Assembly (NCBI RefSeq): GCF_008831285.2
Contig: NC_045148.1
Span: 19,337,002-19,401,001 of the forward strand
Length of the DNA stretch: 64,000 nucleotides
DNA from: Nymphaea colorata
Lineage: Eukaryota; Streptophyta; Magnoliopsida; Nymphaeales; Nymphaeaceae
Direction of reading: 5' to 3'
This document shows positions 12,502-24,499 of this stretch, piece by piece. The notes beneath the pieces are model-generated. The model saw only the letters and a list, made by a program, of their open reading frames with translations. It did no database searches and was not told where the DNA came from. Within the stretch, counting starts at the first letter, position 1; every line of letters starts with the position of its first letter. The position numbers were made by a program, and so were the translations under genes.

Positions 12502-14870
12502 ATGAACTGCTTCCCATGTTTGAGCCTGAGACATGGCCATAGAAAATCATCGAAGAAAGGGCGACGAAATCAAGTGGTTTCAGTTGCCACGTTAGTGAAG
12601 AATACTCATACCAGATATGGTGAGTCAATTTGCTTCCGAATGCTACCTTCCTTATGCATTTACTTACTTTCGTGTGTATATAGACTTATTTCCTAATACC
12701 ATACTAGACGGTCTGCTATAAACATTTAGAAAAAAATCCGAAACATGTAGATGCTTTTATGCTTGCTAACCCACTGTACTCCTGCCTTGTATGAAACCAA
12801 GTTGACAAAATTTCTTGAATTTTATGGTCTTTTGTGCAATATGAGCCGTTGGTTTTTCCGTTGCAGTCAGAACATCAAAAATATGGTAAACTCCAGCTCT
12901 CATGGCTTCACCAATCCCAAGCCACATAAAAGGCGCTTATATACTTTTCAGTAAATAGAGTGTAGAATGGCTTCCATGGTAAAAAACATGATGACCACAT
13001 CTTTTAAAGTTATCTAGGGGCAACTCATTTGCAATGGTCGTGTATCTTTTGCCAAATGAGAGCGATGTGGATATGAAAATTGACAGTCACACTTTTACAT
13101 ATTCTTGCCCTCTTGTCAGCTGGTTCTGAACTTCATAGTTTCGGTCTGGGTCTCATGGATTCATTGTCTCTGTGTTCTAAAGCCAAATAAAGAGATAAGC
13201 CTGAGGAAAATTCGATGTAGACATAATTTTTCGTCTTATAGTTAAGTTACTCGACTCATGAGGTGAAGAAATAGTTATATGCAGCCTTGGATGGTGCATA
13301 ATTTCAAAAGTTGTAAACAATCCAGGCGGTGCTGCAGAGAAGGGTCTCACAGACGAGGTACTCAGAATCGGAAATGAACAAGTTGCTGCAACTACGTTCA
13401 CATTCCGTGAGTTAGCAGCAGCAACTAAAAACTTCAGGTCTGACTGTCTTCTTGGTGAAGGCGGATTTGGAAGAGTCTACAAGGGTTATCTTCAGACCAC
13501 TGGTCAAGTAAGTTCTCTCTCTCTTTGTCTTTCACTTGCTCGCTAGCTAAGATGTGAACCTCCGTCTCATCACTGCGGTTAGTTCAGCCACATTTCAGTG
13601 TAATCAGTTAGGTTGCCTTTGGTAAATTTCCAGTCGAAAACTGCAGTCTCATAATGGATATTCTTTGTTTTACAGGATGTGGCTGTGAAGCAACTCGATA
13701 GGAATGGATTGCAAGGAAACAGAGAATTCCTCGTTGAAGTTCTGATGCTTAGCATGCTTCACCATCCAAATCTTGTCAAACTTATAGGATATTGTTCAGA
13801 TGGAAATCAAAGGCTTCTGGTATATGAATACATGCCATTTCGATCTTTGGAGGATCATCTTTTCAGTAAGCACCAAGTCTTCTGTTCCTTTTGGGCCTTG
13901 CTTTGCTGAGAGGGCCTCTTAAAACTTCACTTAGCCAGATCATGTTGTCACCCAAGTCCGGAGATTATTTCTTAGGCTGCCTTCACATACTATCTTCCTT
14001 TTATATATTTCAAGTGGCCTTCAACACAAGATGAGTGGCACAATTTTATAACTGTATAATTAGGAAACTCAAATTCGTAATGCAGATGTTCCACCAGATA
14101 AGGAGCCTCTAGACTGGAACATACGGATGAGAATAGCAGAGGGCGCTGCCAAGGGTTTGGAGTATTTGCATGACCAGGCCAATCCTCCAGTAATCTATCG
14201 TGACTTTAAAGCAGCGAATATTTTACTGGATGAAAATTATCATCCAAAACTCTCTGACTTTGGATTAGCTAAACTTGGTCCAATTGGTGAGAATAGTCAT
14301 GTCTCAACAAGGGTGATGGGAACATATGGCTACTGTGCGCCAGAGTATGCAAGGACTGGGCAGTTGACAAACAAATCTGATGTTTACAGCTTCGGTGTTG
14401 TGCTTCTTGAGATAATCACAGGACGGAGAGCCATTGACAATTCAAGACCACCAAAGGAGCAGAATCTTGTTACTTGGGTATGTTTCCCTCTTCCAATCAC
14501 TGTGTTCCACGATGTTGCAGGTGGCAAGGATTTGGCTTTATTTTTCTTTCTTCTCCCCTTCTTCATATCATGACTTCAACTAATGAATGTGAAGGCCCAA
14601 CCATATTTTAAAGAGAGGAAAATGTATGCTCAAATTGTTGATCCCCTGCTACAAGGAAGATTTCCAATCAAGGGTCTCCATCAAGCTGTTGCTGTTGCTG
14701 CCATGTGTCTCCAAGAGGAAGCCAGTGCTCGTCCTCTGATCAGTGATGTGGTTACTGCTCTCTATTACATAGCACAACAGGAGTATGTTCCTGAGGCAAG
14801 TGAAACTAGTGAGCACTATTCTTCTCGTTTTGAGAACCCCAGGATTGCTGATGCCAATGAAGAATCTTGA
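12502..14870 (+). CDS. Receptor-like cytoplasmic kinase, subfamily VII (PBL23/PBL27 type)
   Basis: Five exons (12502-12619, 13326-13507, 13676-13865, 14086-14477, 14595-14870) join in phase to 385 residues. I chose the ATG at 12502 over an in-frame ATG at 12484 because it gives MNCFPC, the PBL23-like N-terminus. Gly2 is missing, so membrane attachment would be by S-acylation of Cys3/Cys6, not myristoylation. The kinase domain covers about residues 65-355: glycine loop GEGGFGRV (83-90), Lys105 of VAVK, catalytic Asp203 in [16 protein letters not shown] Asp220, and activation segment [15 protein letters not shown]. Such kinases relay signals from surface receptors. The tail after the kinase domain is only about 30 residues, much shorter than in PBL27. 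The last 3' splice site (TGTGAAG) has a poor pyrimidine tract, but the AQPYFKE junction is family-typical. Confidence 0.92.
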
Positions 14871-15883
14871 TCAGGCTCAAGCACCACTGGGGATGAGCAA
14901 TGCAGAAGCTATAAATGGAACAATGGAAGCTATCTTTTACCGCTCTAACTTAAAGAAGCTTGTATTTGATGACTGCCTAAGGCATCAATTTAATTTCAAA
15001 AGAAATGCAGCTTCTGCCTACGTGCAGAACTTGTATAGTATCCGTACAAATTTTAGTATGTTGGAATCGATATATGTTTTCCTATCAATATCTATAGCTT
15101 TATAGTACTGCAGCTTGCGTTTGTCATTTCTTTCCATATCTATGAGGTATGGGCTATGGAGTCATAGTATCTTGTAGCTCACATTTCGTAACCAAGTCAC
15201 CTGGTTAAATTTCTGCAAGGCACAGAGCCACATAATATATTGAATAACAAAAAGTTGTTGGATTAGATGATTAAGCATTGTTGGATTAAATTGTGCTGCC
15301 TGAAAAATAAGTCTTGCAACTTAAGTATGCCTTGTTGTTGGATGTTCTTCATAACTAGGCAAGTCACAAAAGTTGCACGCTTTTAAATGCATGCTATAAT
15401 GCTATAGTAAGCCTGAACCCATATAGAAAATAGAGAAAAGTGAAATAAGAACAATGGCTTGACAGGATAGGCTATTTATTTTTCTAAACATACACAAGTG
15501 AATTGAAGCATGGGTAAATTTCTGTTAGATTATAAGTTCTTAGCCTTGTGTTGTTAACCGAAGTTGATTTCCAGGCACAGGCCTGGGGTCAAGGTGCTGG
15601 CTAATAGCGACATGGTTTTACACCACCACGAATGCGATTTTCATATCCTGGACAGTCATGTTGTAAATGCAAAAATTGCGCTTCATCTCTCTCATTCTCT
15701 CTCTCACACATGCACATGCGTGCGACACGCGTGTAATCAGCGGCACAGTGAACCTTCATATTTCATATGTTACGGCAAGTTTTCCTAAACCTCTTGGCAT
15801 AATGAATGCAAGTAAATATTTTCATTATTGGAAGTAGTGAAAATTACTTGTCCTCAGGTTACAACAAAGAAAAGGAAAGCTTA
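14871..15883. other. 3' UTR of the kinase gene and convergent spacer
   Basis: No ORF with family support. The kinase (+) and isocitrate lyase (-) genes converge here. A short CT run lies at about 15688-15706. Confidence 0.5.
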
Positions 15884-15889
15884 TTTATT
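15884..15889 (-). promoter_or_regulatory. Candidate polyadenylation signal for isocitrate lyase
   Basis: AATAAA on the minus strand 35 bases after the stop codon at 15924. It is close to the stop but usable. Confidence 0.35.
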
Positions 15890-15923
15890 GCACACTGGAA
15901 AGAAACATGGATTCTTCAAGTTC

Positions 15924-18891
15924 CTACATCCTTGAATGGACAATAACACCAGCACTGCCTTCAGTCATCTCCAAATCTCTTTCCCTTGGTGCTTCCTTGA
16001 ACTGTTCTTCAGTAACTCCTGCAGATGTACCAAGTGTAAGTACAGACCAATCAAAGATCGAACTGTCAGAACAAACATACTTGAGGGGAAAAAAACAGAA
16101 GCGGCAAAATGGTGACCGTACCTTTCGCCATGGCGGCGGTAGAAGAAATGCCACCCTGCACTGTCTTTAGCACAGAATCATAATAATTTGCACCTGACCA
16201 TTTCTGATGCTGGAGCACGTCAACCCCATTTGCTCTCTCCTGCCTCTGTATCTTCTCCACATAGGCTAGCATCCCTCTCTTTGCAAAGTCACTTGCAAAG
16301 GTATGAGTCACCAATGCATCTGCATGAAATCCTGCCAATGTGATGAATTGCCAGCAGAAGCCCAGTCTAGCAATCTCTGGAATGAAGTCTTTCATTTCTT
16401 CATCACTCATTCCTGATGCATCCCAGTTAAAAGATGGTGACAAGTTATAGGCTAGCATGGTCTCGGGGTAACGAGATTTCACACCTTGTGCAAATTCAGT
16501 ACACTCTTGGACATTAGGACTTGATGTCTCCATCCATATTAGGTCTGCATGGGAAGCAAAAGCCCATGCTCTTGTTGTGGCGGCAAATACAGAACCTTTA
16601 AATCTATAGAACCCTTCTCTAGTTCTAGGCAAATCCCAATCCCAAAATGTATTTGCCATACCAAGCCTCTCTGCTATTTCTCTAGCTTCATAATTGGACA
16701 AGCACCTAGAATAATCTGATAGCCTTATCCACTCATTTGTTTTCCTTATCTTTTCTGTCTCTGGTAAATTCAACTGACTGATTGCATCCTTGACACAGTC
16801 GGAGAAGGTTTTCAGTTCCGCCGTTGTTAACCACTCATCCTCTACGGCTTGCATCTCTTCCCCGGACTTACCTTCATCTGCAGCTCTTGCTAACACGTCT
16901 CTCAGGCTTTTCCTCCTAAAATTGGGATTTGTGGCTCCCAATATGAATTGATGGTCTCTAGTGTCTATATTGGTCTGGATTAAGTTAGCAGCCACTGCAT
17001 CAGTTCTAGCTATCAGAACGGTCTCTACACCCATAATATCAAACTGTAGCCTCGCAGCTACAAGCCTATTAATGTGCTCGCTAGTTGGAACCAGAACTTT
17101 TCCGGCCATATGACCACATTTTTTGGTTGCAGAAGATTGATCCTCAATGTGGACGCCGGCAGCTCCACGTTCAACAAACAGCTTGCAGAGTTTCATAGTT
17201 GCAGTTATCCCTCCAAATCCTGTATCACCATCTGCAATTATGGGTTTCAAATAATCTATGAATGGTGTTTTCTGTCTCTCTTCCCTGCTCATGTTCAACC
17301 TAGCTTCCCTCTGTTTCCTGTCATGAAATTGCTGGGCAAAGAAGAGATGTTCTACTTTGTTAGGGACTGTATCGTATGGGTAGTCAGCCAAATCAGGCCC
17401 TGGTTCGTTGCTTGTAGTATGGGTGGAAGAGCATTGCCACCCTGAGACGTAAACCGTGTCTAAATACTTGGCCATCATGGTTACTTGGACTGGGTCCAGT
17501 GCACCGAAAGTTCTTGAAGCAGTTCTGTTTTCATGGTGGGTCTTGAGGATCCTCCACAGCTTCTTTGCTAGGTCGTTTGATGGGTAGCTCTGTTTCAGGC
17601 TGCCTCTAAGAGACACCACCTGCTTTGAGCTATATGGACGGCGAGTTAGCCGGAACCTTTCTGAGTTCCACCATTTCTCAACTTCCGCAACCTCCGTTTC
17701 AAATCTCCATTCCTCCTCTGCCATCTGTTGAATATATAATTTTGTCAGCAAATTGCATCCAAGTAACCACAATTAGTACAACTCTTCAAAAATGTATTAT
17801 TTCCGTTGATATTACTTTCCTTTGAGCCCTATATCGTGCAGTCTTTGGTGGTCGAATGATCATAACTTTGTCACGGATTTGGTTGTCCAGTTTCAAATGG
17901 TGGGGTTTTTGGGTAAAATTGTTGTAAAATTAGATAGAAATAAAATAAATGATATACTCAAAGGACAATATAATCAATTAACTAGATAAATGATTAACAT
18001 GATGTTTTAGTAATAATAGAAATGTCTTGTTGTCCGTGTGGTCATACATATATAAGACGGTACAACAGGCATTAGCGATTCGAGGATTGACATAAGAAGA
18101 AGCATTCAAGGTTCCAAATAAAGATAGAAATGAAGGTAAATTAACTTAAGACAAAAATGGTAAAAAAATATGCTAAATTCATTTTAACATTATTTTAAAA
18201 AATAAATACCTTTTCCAAGTGTTTTTCATTTTAATCATTTTTAACCTAAATGTAGGTTTTTTGTTCCAAAAAAAAAAAACTCAATATCAGTGACAACAAA
18301 ACATTAAAACCTTCTTTATGAAAATACATATTCAGTTGAACTAATGCTTCCTTTGGATGCAAAGAAAGGAAGAGAATGGGAGAAAAAAAAGGCAGTCATT
18401 CATGTATTTGGTTGACTAATCAAGAGAAAGGAAAGAAAAAGAAACACAAAAAACTTGTTCAAATGCAAGGGAGAGAAAATGGAAGGAGGGGGAGGGAAAA
18501 GAAAGGAAAGATAAAATGTAAATTCAATCCCTCCAGAGGTTGTAATGGAAACAAAAGGCATGTGACATCTTTTCTTTCTATTGTTTTTTTTCCTCTCCCT
18601 TCTCCCTCCATTTTCTTTCCTATCATTTCTTTTCCATCCACTCATTTTCCCTACTTTCTCTCCATCCAGACAGGGCAGTAGCAATAAAGAGCTAGAAAGC
18701 GAGTGTGTGTATGTTGCATGCACTATTTGTGATGTACACATGCTTCTGCGTGCTTGGTTAAAAGGAAGGAAAGCACATAACGGACAAAATTCTCATAAGT
18801 TTTGTTCTTTTTCTTCCTAATAAGTAGCTTATAAATATACAAAACAAGAAGAGAAGATGACCAAAGAAGGAGCAGAGAACGCAGGCGCCAT
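15924..18891 (-). CDS. ICL: Isocitrate lyase, glyoxysomal
   Basis: Three exons: 18891-18862, 17724-16122 and 16018-15924, encoding 575 residues, the normal plant length. The enzyme splits isocitrate into glyoxylate and succinate in the glyoxylate cycle, which turns seed oil into sugar. The catalytic KKCGH signature is at about residues 211-215, the GDTGFGG motif is intact, and the C-terminus Ser-Arg-Met is a PTS1 peroxisomal signal. The short first exon ([10 protein letters not shown]) was found by matching the conserved start of plant isocitrate lyases. It sits 1137 bases upstream and joins in phase 0 just before MAEEEWRFE, where a clean CAACAG acceptor abuts the ATG. Its donor (TTTG/GTCATC) is weak, so a start at 17724 is the alternative. 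The last intron splits a Gly codon (phase 1). Confidence 0.95.
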
Positions 18892-18954
18892 GGAATTGAG
18901 CAAATTGAAAGAGTACTCCTTTCCCGCTGAATCGGACCTGCGGGCTCTCTGTCG

Positions 18955-18962
18955 ATAATATA
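18955..18962 (-). promoter_or_regulatory. TATA-like element upstream of isocitrate lyase
   Basis: TATATTAT on the minus strand about 64 bases upstream of the inferred ATG at 18891. It fits a short leader but is only a weak motif in an AT-rich genome. Confidence 0.3.
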
Positions 18963-21900
18963 AAAGGGACAAATCGAACACGTTCGTTTTCTTCTGAAAA
19001 CTTCACCTTTAAATAGACAATCTCCGTGTGGTGTCCTAACAATCTTCTGACAAGGTCGCCTTTACCGTATCTGTAACCAACGTCTTGTCCTTTTCCAATG
19101 GCAAAAGAAGGTTTGAAGGGGCCTCCAGGGGCTTCCCATAAATGGTTGGCAGTTAGTCGGATGAAAGTCCTATCAGGAGTCAGATTCCTATGTGCATTAT
19201 GATTCTGCAATGTAAATGGTAGCAAACCTCTAGTTAACGAGTGTACTGTATATCCATTGAGGTCTTGAAGCAGTCATACACAGAAGGAAATGATCCTGTT
19301 GTTTAAGGAAAACCCCGGTTTAAACACATCATTTTGGCTTGAAAGGACGGGTTATTGATACTGAAGGTCACTTGGAATTGAATGCCATTATTCAGGAACG
19401 AGAAAGCTCAATCTAGGAGATCTGATTCACGCTGAGGTCTTGACATCCTTTACTATCCACCATTCAACACGCTTGCCTTGTGGTTGCTTCAGGACAAAGA
19501 TCTGCCCAGAAAAGTTTCTTTCTTTCTTGGAAAAAAAAGGGGAAGGTGCATGGCTACTTCTACTGGACCATACCTTCCCAATTTTTTTGGATCGCAATCC
19601 TAACTAGAAGATATGGTTTTCTATGCCGAGACCACACATAATATTGTAGAGATACGCACGCCACCTCCCAAGTATTGCATCAAGCTTTCTCTTCTCTTTC
19701 TTTCTTCTGAAAAACCATTAATATCAAAGTTAAATGATTGCCCCGAAGGATTTGATTGCGATAGTCGCTGGCCGAGTATATTACAGATAAACACAGAGAA
19801 CGTGTAGAGTGGGTTTCATCAGGTTTAGAGCCCACCAATTACAGGGTCTTTCATGAAAAGGAAAAAAGTACTCAAAAACATACTGAGGAATTGCGGAACC
19901 AATGTGGTGCTCATATCATCATCAGGAACAATACTGTTTAAACCTTAAATGGACGTTTGATAGCATCAGATTTAAGATCTTCATGATTTGAGAACTGTAG
20001 ATTTAAGATCAGATCCTCACTCCTCCTATCTTAAATCCTACCTTTTCTCAATGCAAAAAAATAAAGTAAAGATCTTAAGTGTAGATCTTAGGTTAACCTA
20101 GGATCCATAGTTTGATAAACCACATATTTTACCATAAATCATTTGCCACATCAACAGAAGCATGCCACGTGGTTATATGGATTTCATATCCAGAGTGATC
20201 AAACGCATAAAAAAGGGTAGGTAATTTCATGTCTGAGGTGGACCTTCTAACAAAAGTTCACGTCATTTGCTGCCAAAAGCTCATGTCTAACAGGTCCTAT
20301 GCTTTGCGATATAAAAACTTCTGATGCAACCTAAAAAATTACTCTAATATTTTTGCCTTAGTCAGAGAAGACGGATACCCTTTTCAATTTGAAGGTTTTA
20401 AACTGCACCTAGCCAGCAGCAGTCTGCTGAATAGAAGATTGGGAAAATGGGGTAGCTGGTTTATTAATTCTATCTTGTTAGATCTTTTGAGCTTGGGGAG
20501 TATTTAGATCCATATTTTGAGGCAGCTCCTTTATATTGTTTGACATTGGCGCAATCAGTGAAGCCTTTGATCCACAAAGGGTGAAGAGGGGCTTACTGGC
20601 GAAAGTGTCTGGCTTTTCTGCAAGCTGGTCAGACTACGTGGATAAGTGCTCCATCAACCTAGCTGTTGGGATTGGTTCAAGTTGAAAGAGACAGAATTTG
20701 ATACCCAAGTTGCATCTTGTGCTAATTTAGCTGAAAAATCAAACGAAAGAAAAATGCGTGCACGTAGTTCCCCAAACAGTGCGGAGCTGAGGAAGGCTAC
20801 TTCGAGCACCACCAGGTTAGATTTTCTTTTGATTTAAAAGGAGACGAATCTCCAAAGTAAGTTGATTGTTCTGTCGTATGAATAGCATCAGAAAGAACAA
20901 TTGGTGGCTCAAGTCCATGACTTTTAGTCCATTCTATTTCTTGTCAAGCTACTGCCGTTAATACACGAATACATGTAAAACATTGCAGAGTATACGTGAG
21001 GGCAGAAGAACCATAGTCATGTGCACCTGTAGCTCAGGGTGAATGGCATGGTCTGATTTCGATTATATGGAAGATGGAGAAAAAAATGAGATTCAAATGA
21101 GAAAAAAGCAGTTTCCAAGTTTGAAGTGAAACCGTTCTGTGCGATCCTCTCACTTCCCACATAGTTGGCTCCTTGACATGAAGGGTCGCACAGATGAACC
21201 ATGACCCGAACATGAACTGGCTCCTCTTCAAAAGATTTATATGATTTTTTATTTCAAAAGCACTTCTGAAGTTTTTCTATTTTCATTATATAAAATGTAA
21301 CATAGCATCTCTAAAACCATCATTTGAGAAGACCAGACGGCTCGTGATGATCCTCACATTTTTCCTTGCATGTAGAATACTCATAGAGCAGTATCCTGGC
21401 CTACAGTTAAATTCCTGGAGAAATTTTAAGCAAGAGAAAAGGAGAAAAGGATTGAGGTTTTATCAATTATCAACCACGCTGTAATAGTATTTTCGAGAAA
21501 AAAGGAAAATGATAATCACGGAGCAGACAATGATAATTAGATCTTCATCTTTCCCAGGCACATCCATTTGCTTTATCTCTGAAAAATTACTTTCCCTATT
21601 TTCATCAGTATATAAAGATGAAAACAAGAAAAGATGGTACCAATGTTTATGCCCCTAGAAATAGAAACGGTAGCTATTCCACTCGCACATGTAACTATAA
21701 CGAAGTTCAAACTTCAAAAGCATCCGCAACAAAAGATGGCCGTGGAAACTTCTGGTTCTTCCTATTGGATATGCCAAAGAGAAACATCAGACCAATTGAA
21801 ACACTACCTAAATGAGCTATGGCAGCATGAATAGCCACGAAGACCCATTTCGAAATTTTCCTTTTCAGTTCAATTGCAGCAGCAACCTGAATTAAGCAAA

Positions 21901-21971
21901 ATCGATGGGCATATTCTCACATGGCTCATAGACATAAAATCTCATGGGAACACAAGTGAGTGTGTTTTCTG
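18963..21971. other. Spacer between isocitrate lyase promoter and the next gene's 3' end
   Basis: No supported coding region. It contains the probable isocitrate lyase upstream region (about 18.96-19.5 kb), a possible miniature element at 19954-20205, and towards 21.6-21.97 kb the likely 3' UTR of the minus-strand gene ending at 21972. Confidence 0.45.
19954..20205. repeat. Possible miniature inverted-repeat element
   Basis: The 252-bp segment is bounded by CGTTTGAT and its reverse complement ATCAAACG. Inside are repeated GATTTAAGATC / GATCTTA words in both orientations. I could not find a matching target duplication, so transposon origin is only suggested. Confidence 0.25.
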
Positions 21972-22292
21972 TCAACAGCAGCGTGGGCAACAGTATATAC
22001 AAGAAAACCAGCTTGTTTGTTCGATAGGAATAGGCTGTTGGGGAGGATCTGGTTCCACCTTCACAGAGCCACTCTTTTCTTCCGCTGTTAATCTGCAAAT
22101 TTAAAATAAAAGAGTGAGATCACTGCCATCAATATGATCAGGCCAGGGTCGGCTTGAGCTTTTATTACTTGAGATGAAGATGAACAATGAGCATTCAACA
22201 GATCGCAAATCCGAAGGCTCCATCCTGCTCATAGTCCATTTTTATTTTTAAGAAAGGGAAGACACATCCAACTCGCGACACTTCCCACAAAG

Positions 22293-22353
<61 letters not shown>

Positions 22354-23250
22354 ATACATGGGAAAGGTGAAAGATTTTGCGCTTGCACTGCTACAGTAAG
22401 AAGGTCTAGGACTTGGTGACTGGGGAGCAGCAGAAGACACAGGTAAATTTTCTTCTTCACCACCATGATCAGCAACATGCATTTCTCCTGCAATAGTCAC
22501 TTGCTTCTGCGTTTTCCCTCCATCACGTGTAGTATCATTTGCATCAACATTAACTGGCTTTGGCTCCTCCAACCCCATCATCCCCGCATTATTTGAACCC
22601 GGCGTTGTCGGAATTGAACAGTTCTGCAGAGCATTCAAGGTGAACATGTCAAGCTCACCAGACTTCTCTAGCAGAAATACATGGTCCCTCGAGAAACTTG
22701 AACCCCCTATACTGAATAGCGACTCATTGGATGCCATGCTCCATTCCATGGGTGCATGAGATTTTGTCCTTGCGAAAACAGAGGATGGGATTCGATACAT
22801 GTCACCATCGTCCGCCTGCGCCATCGCCTGGACCGGCGGCGGTTCCATTGGTAGACCATCAAGAACGCCATCTTTTATTGATTTCTTCTGCTCATCGCCC
22901 ATGGGTTCCGGTGTTAATCCGGGCTGCGCTCCCAAGTCATCTCTTCTCCCCTCACTGGATTTTTCAAGTGGTGATGTCAAGGCTTTTTCTGATTGATCGT
23001 GCTCGGGAGGCGACGTATGTGAAGGCTTCTGGCTTACGGCATTTTCCGATTTACTTGCCTCCAATTGGAATTCATTTTCAGATCCACTACTCGAAGAAGA
23101 GGGGGACGAAGAAGAATCTGTGGCCTTTCCCATGGAGCCCTTAGACCGACTCCTCAGTTTCTTGTCTGAGCTCAAGACATCTTCCTCATTTGCGGTGGGT
23201 GCAATGGGCTTGTTCACGCTCCGACCAACATCACCATTAATGGTTTCCAT
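21972..23250 (-). CDS. Plant protein of unknown function, Ser-rich with Cys-rich C-terminus
   Basis: Two coding exons, 23250-22358 and 22092-21972, join at an ATA codon (phase 2) to give 337 residues. The start is the ATG at 23250; the frame is open a little further upstream but has no ATG. The N-terminal half is polar and Ser/Pro-rich, with a poly-Ser run. The centre has the block MYRIPSSVFARTKS...PMEWSMASNESLFSIGGSSFSRDH (about residues 153-190), which I recognise as the hallmark of an unstudied angiosperm family. The C-terminal exon ends in WFSCIYCCPRCC, six Cys in twelve residues, suggesting S-acylation or metal binding. No catalytic domain is visible. The CT microsatellite sits in the intron right after the donor. 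Function unknown. Confidence 0.8.
22295..22352. repeat. (GA)n microsatellite
   Basis: About 29 uninterrupted GA units. It lies in the intron of the minus-strand gene, a few bases after its donor, so the transcript carries a CU-rich run there. Confidence 0.95.
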
Positions 23251-23929
23251 CGTTGACAACACTCCGGTTAGAAAATTTCCTTCCTAAACAAGGTTTTAAG
23301 CTTCACGAAGGTGTCTTGTTTAAGCTTCACGAAGTTGAGAGTTTGATTCGTTAGTGATACCACAATTTGTCATATCCATTGGTAGATGGGAGGAACCCTA
23401 GATCGAAAAACAACCATCAGGAAAACTCGAAAGAAATGAACAAACCGGCTAACTCAGAATTCATAGTTTTCTAAAAAATATGTATCTACGTCAAGCATTT
23501 GCATGCAGAGGAAGAGACAGAGAGAGCAACAGGTATTCGTCAACGTTTCACAAGGAAGTGCTATGATTTCTAAAAGAAGCAGCTTAATTGCTAATCCATC
23601 TACTAAAAGCAATTGAGAAACGGAAGAATATTTTCTTTTCAGAAGCCATTCTCTGATATTGATTTTCTGGTTCCTTCGATCACAAGAAACAAAAAAAAAA
23701 AATTGCACACGAAATTTGCAGAAAACGCATTCTGAAAATTGGTCCATCAGACATTGGCATAAGTATTCGAACATCATACCCAAAAAAAGACAAACGAAAT
23801 CAGCAAAATGGAAGCTCCCGTCTCCAGATCTTCATCTTGATCGGAAAGCAAGACCAACAAAATCATCTGTTTTTTTTTTCTTGTTTGGTTAAGAAACATA
23901 AACAAAAAGATCAGAAACATTCCACTTAC

Positions 23930-24440
23930 CTCCCGTACAGCAACATCAACAAGCCGGAACTCATCTCAACGACCAAAAATCATGCACAGGAAAATTGAAA
24001 CCACTCTCAGCAAGAAGCTCGTAGAAACGGATATGCCGCGAAGATTTACGAGCAGGAAAAGACCGGACGACATGAATGGGGGGAAGAATATAATTGAAGG
24101 CAACGGTTTTCACCCGAACATCGTAAAGCGAAGCTGCGGAAGACGACGTTTCGGGCAGGTGGAGCGGCCTAACGGTCATTTCGGATCCATCCTCGGCCGT
24201 TCGTCCACAAAAAAACATTTCCCGGGAAATTTGCGATTTCTTTTCTCCTCCGTCGGAGGGGAACGAGAACGATGTTACCACTTGCCACCGCCCCCGTTTT
24301 CGCGGGAGTCGGCAAATGGACGAAAATGCCCCTGAATTCGGTACGTCGTGTCTATCATGATAAAATCCGGACCCGGACTCAAACCCACCTGTTCGATCTA
24401 TTTCTCTTCCTTCTTGCTCCAAATTCAGATCCAATTCCTC
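23930..24440 (-). other. Probable 5' leader exon of the unknown-function gene
   Basis: On the minus strand a good donor (GAG/GTAAGT) lies with the exon end at 23930, and TTTAG acceptor-like sequence lies near 23278, 28 bases before the ATG at 23250. This suggests a 5'-UTR intron of about 650 bases. The upstream sequence is GC-richer than the neighbourhood, as expected for a leader. The long minus-strand ORF over 23961-24494 shows no domain and is taken as leader. Confidence 0.35.
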
Positions 24441-24499
24441 TATCAAAATTAATGACGTCCTTCTTATATAAAGGAACGCATCTGTACGCCCCAAATTAT

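Noticed and set aside
12866..12885. Possible extra exon of the kinase gene after TTGCAG
   Set aside because: Including it shifts the frame into a stop, while direct joining of 12619 to 13326 keeps the frame.
18758..19225. 155-codon minus-strand ORF overlapping the start of isocitrate lyase
   Set aside because: It overlaps the inferred promoter and first exon in another frame and resembles no family.
23961..24494. 177-codon minus-strand ORF
   Set aside because: No recognisable domain and odd composition; the position just upstream of a donor fits a 5' leader of the unknown-function gene better.
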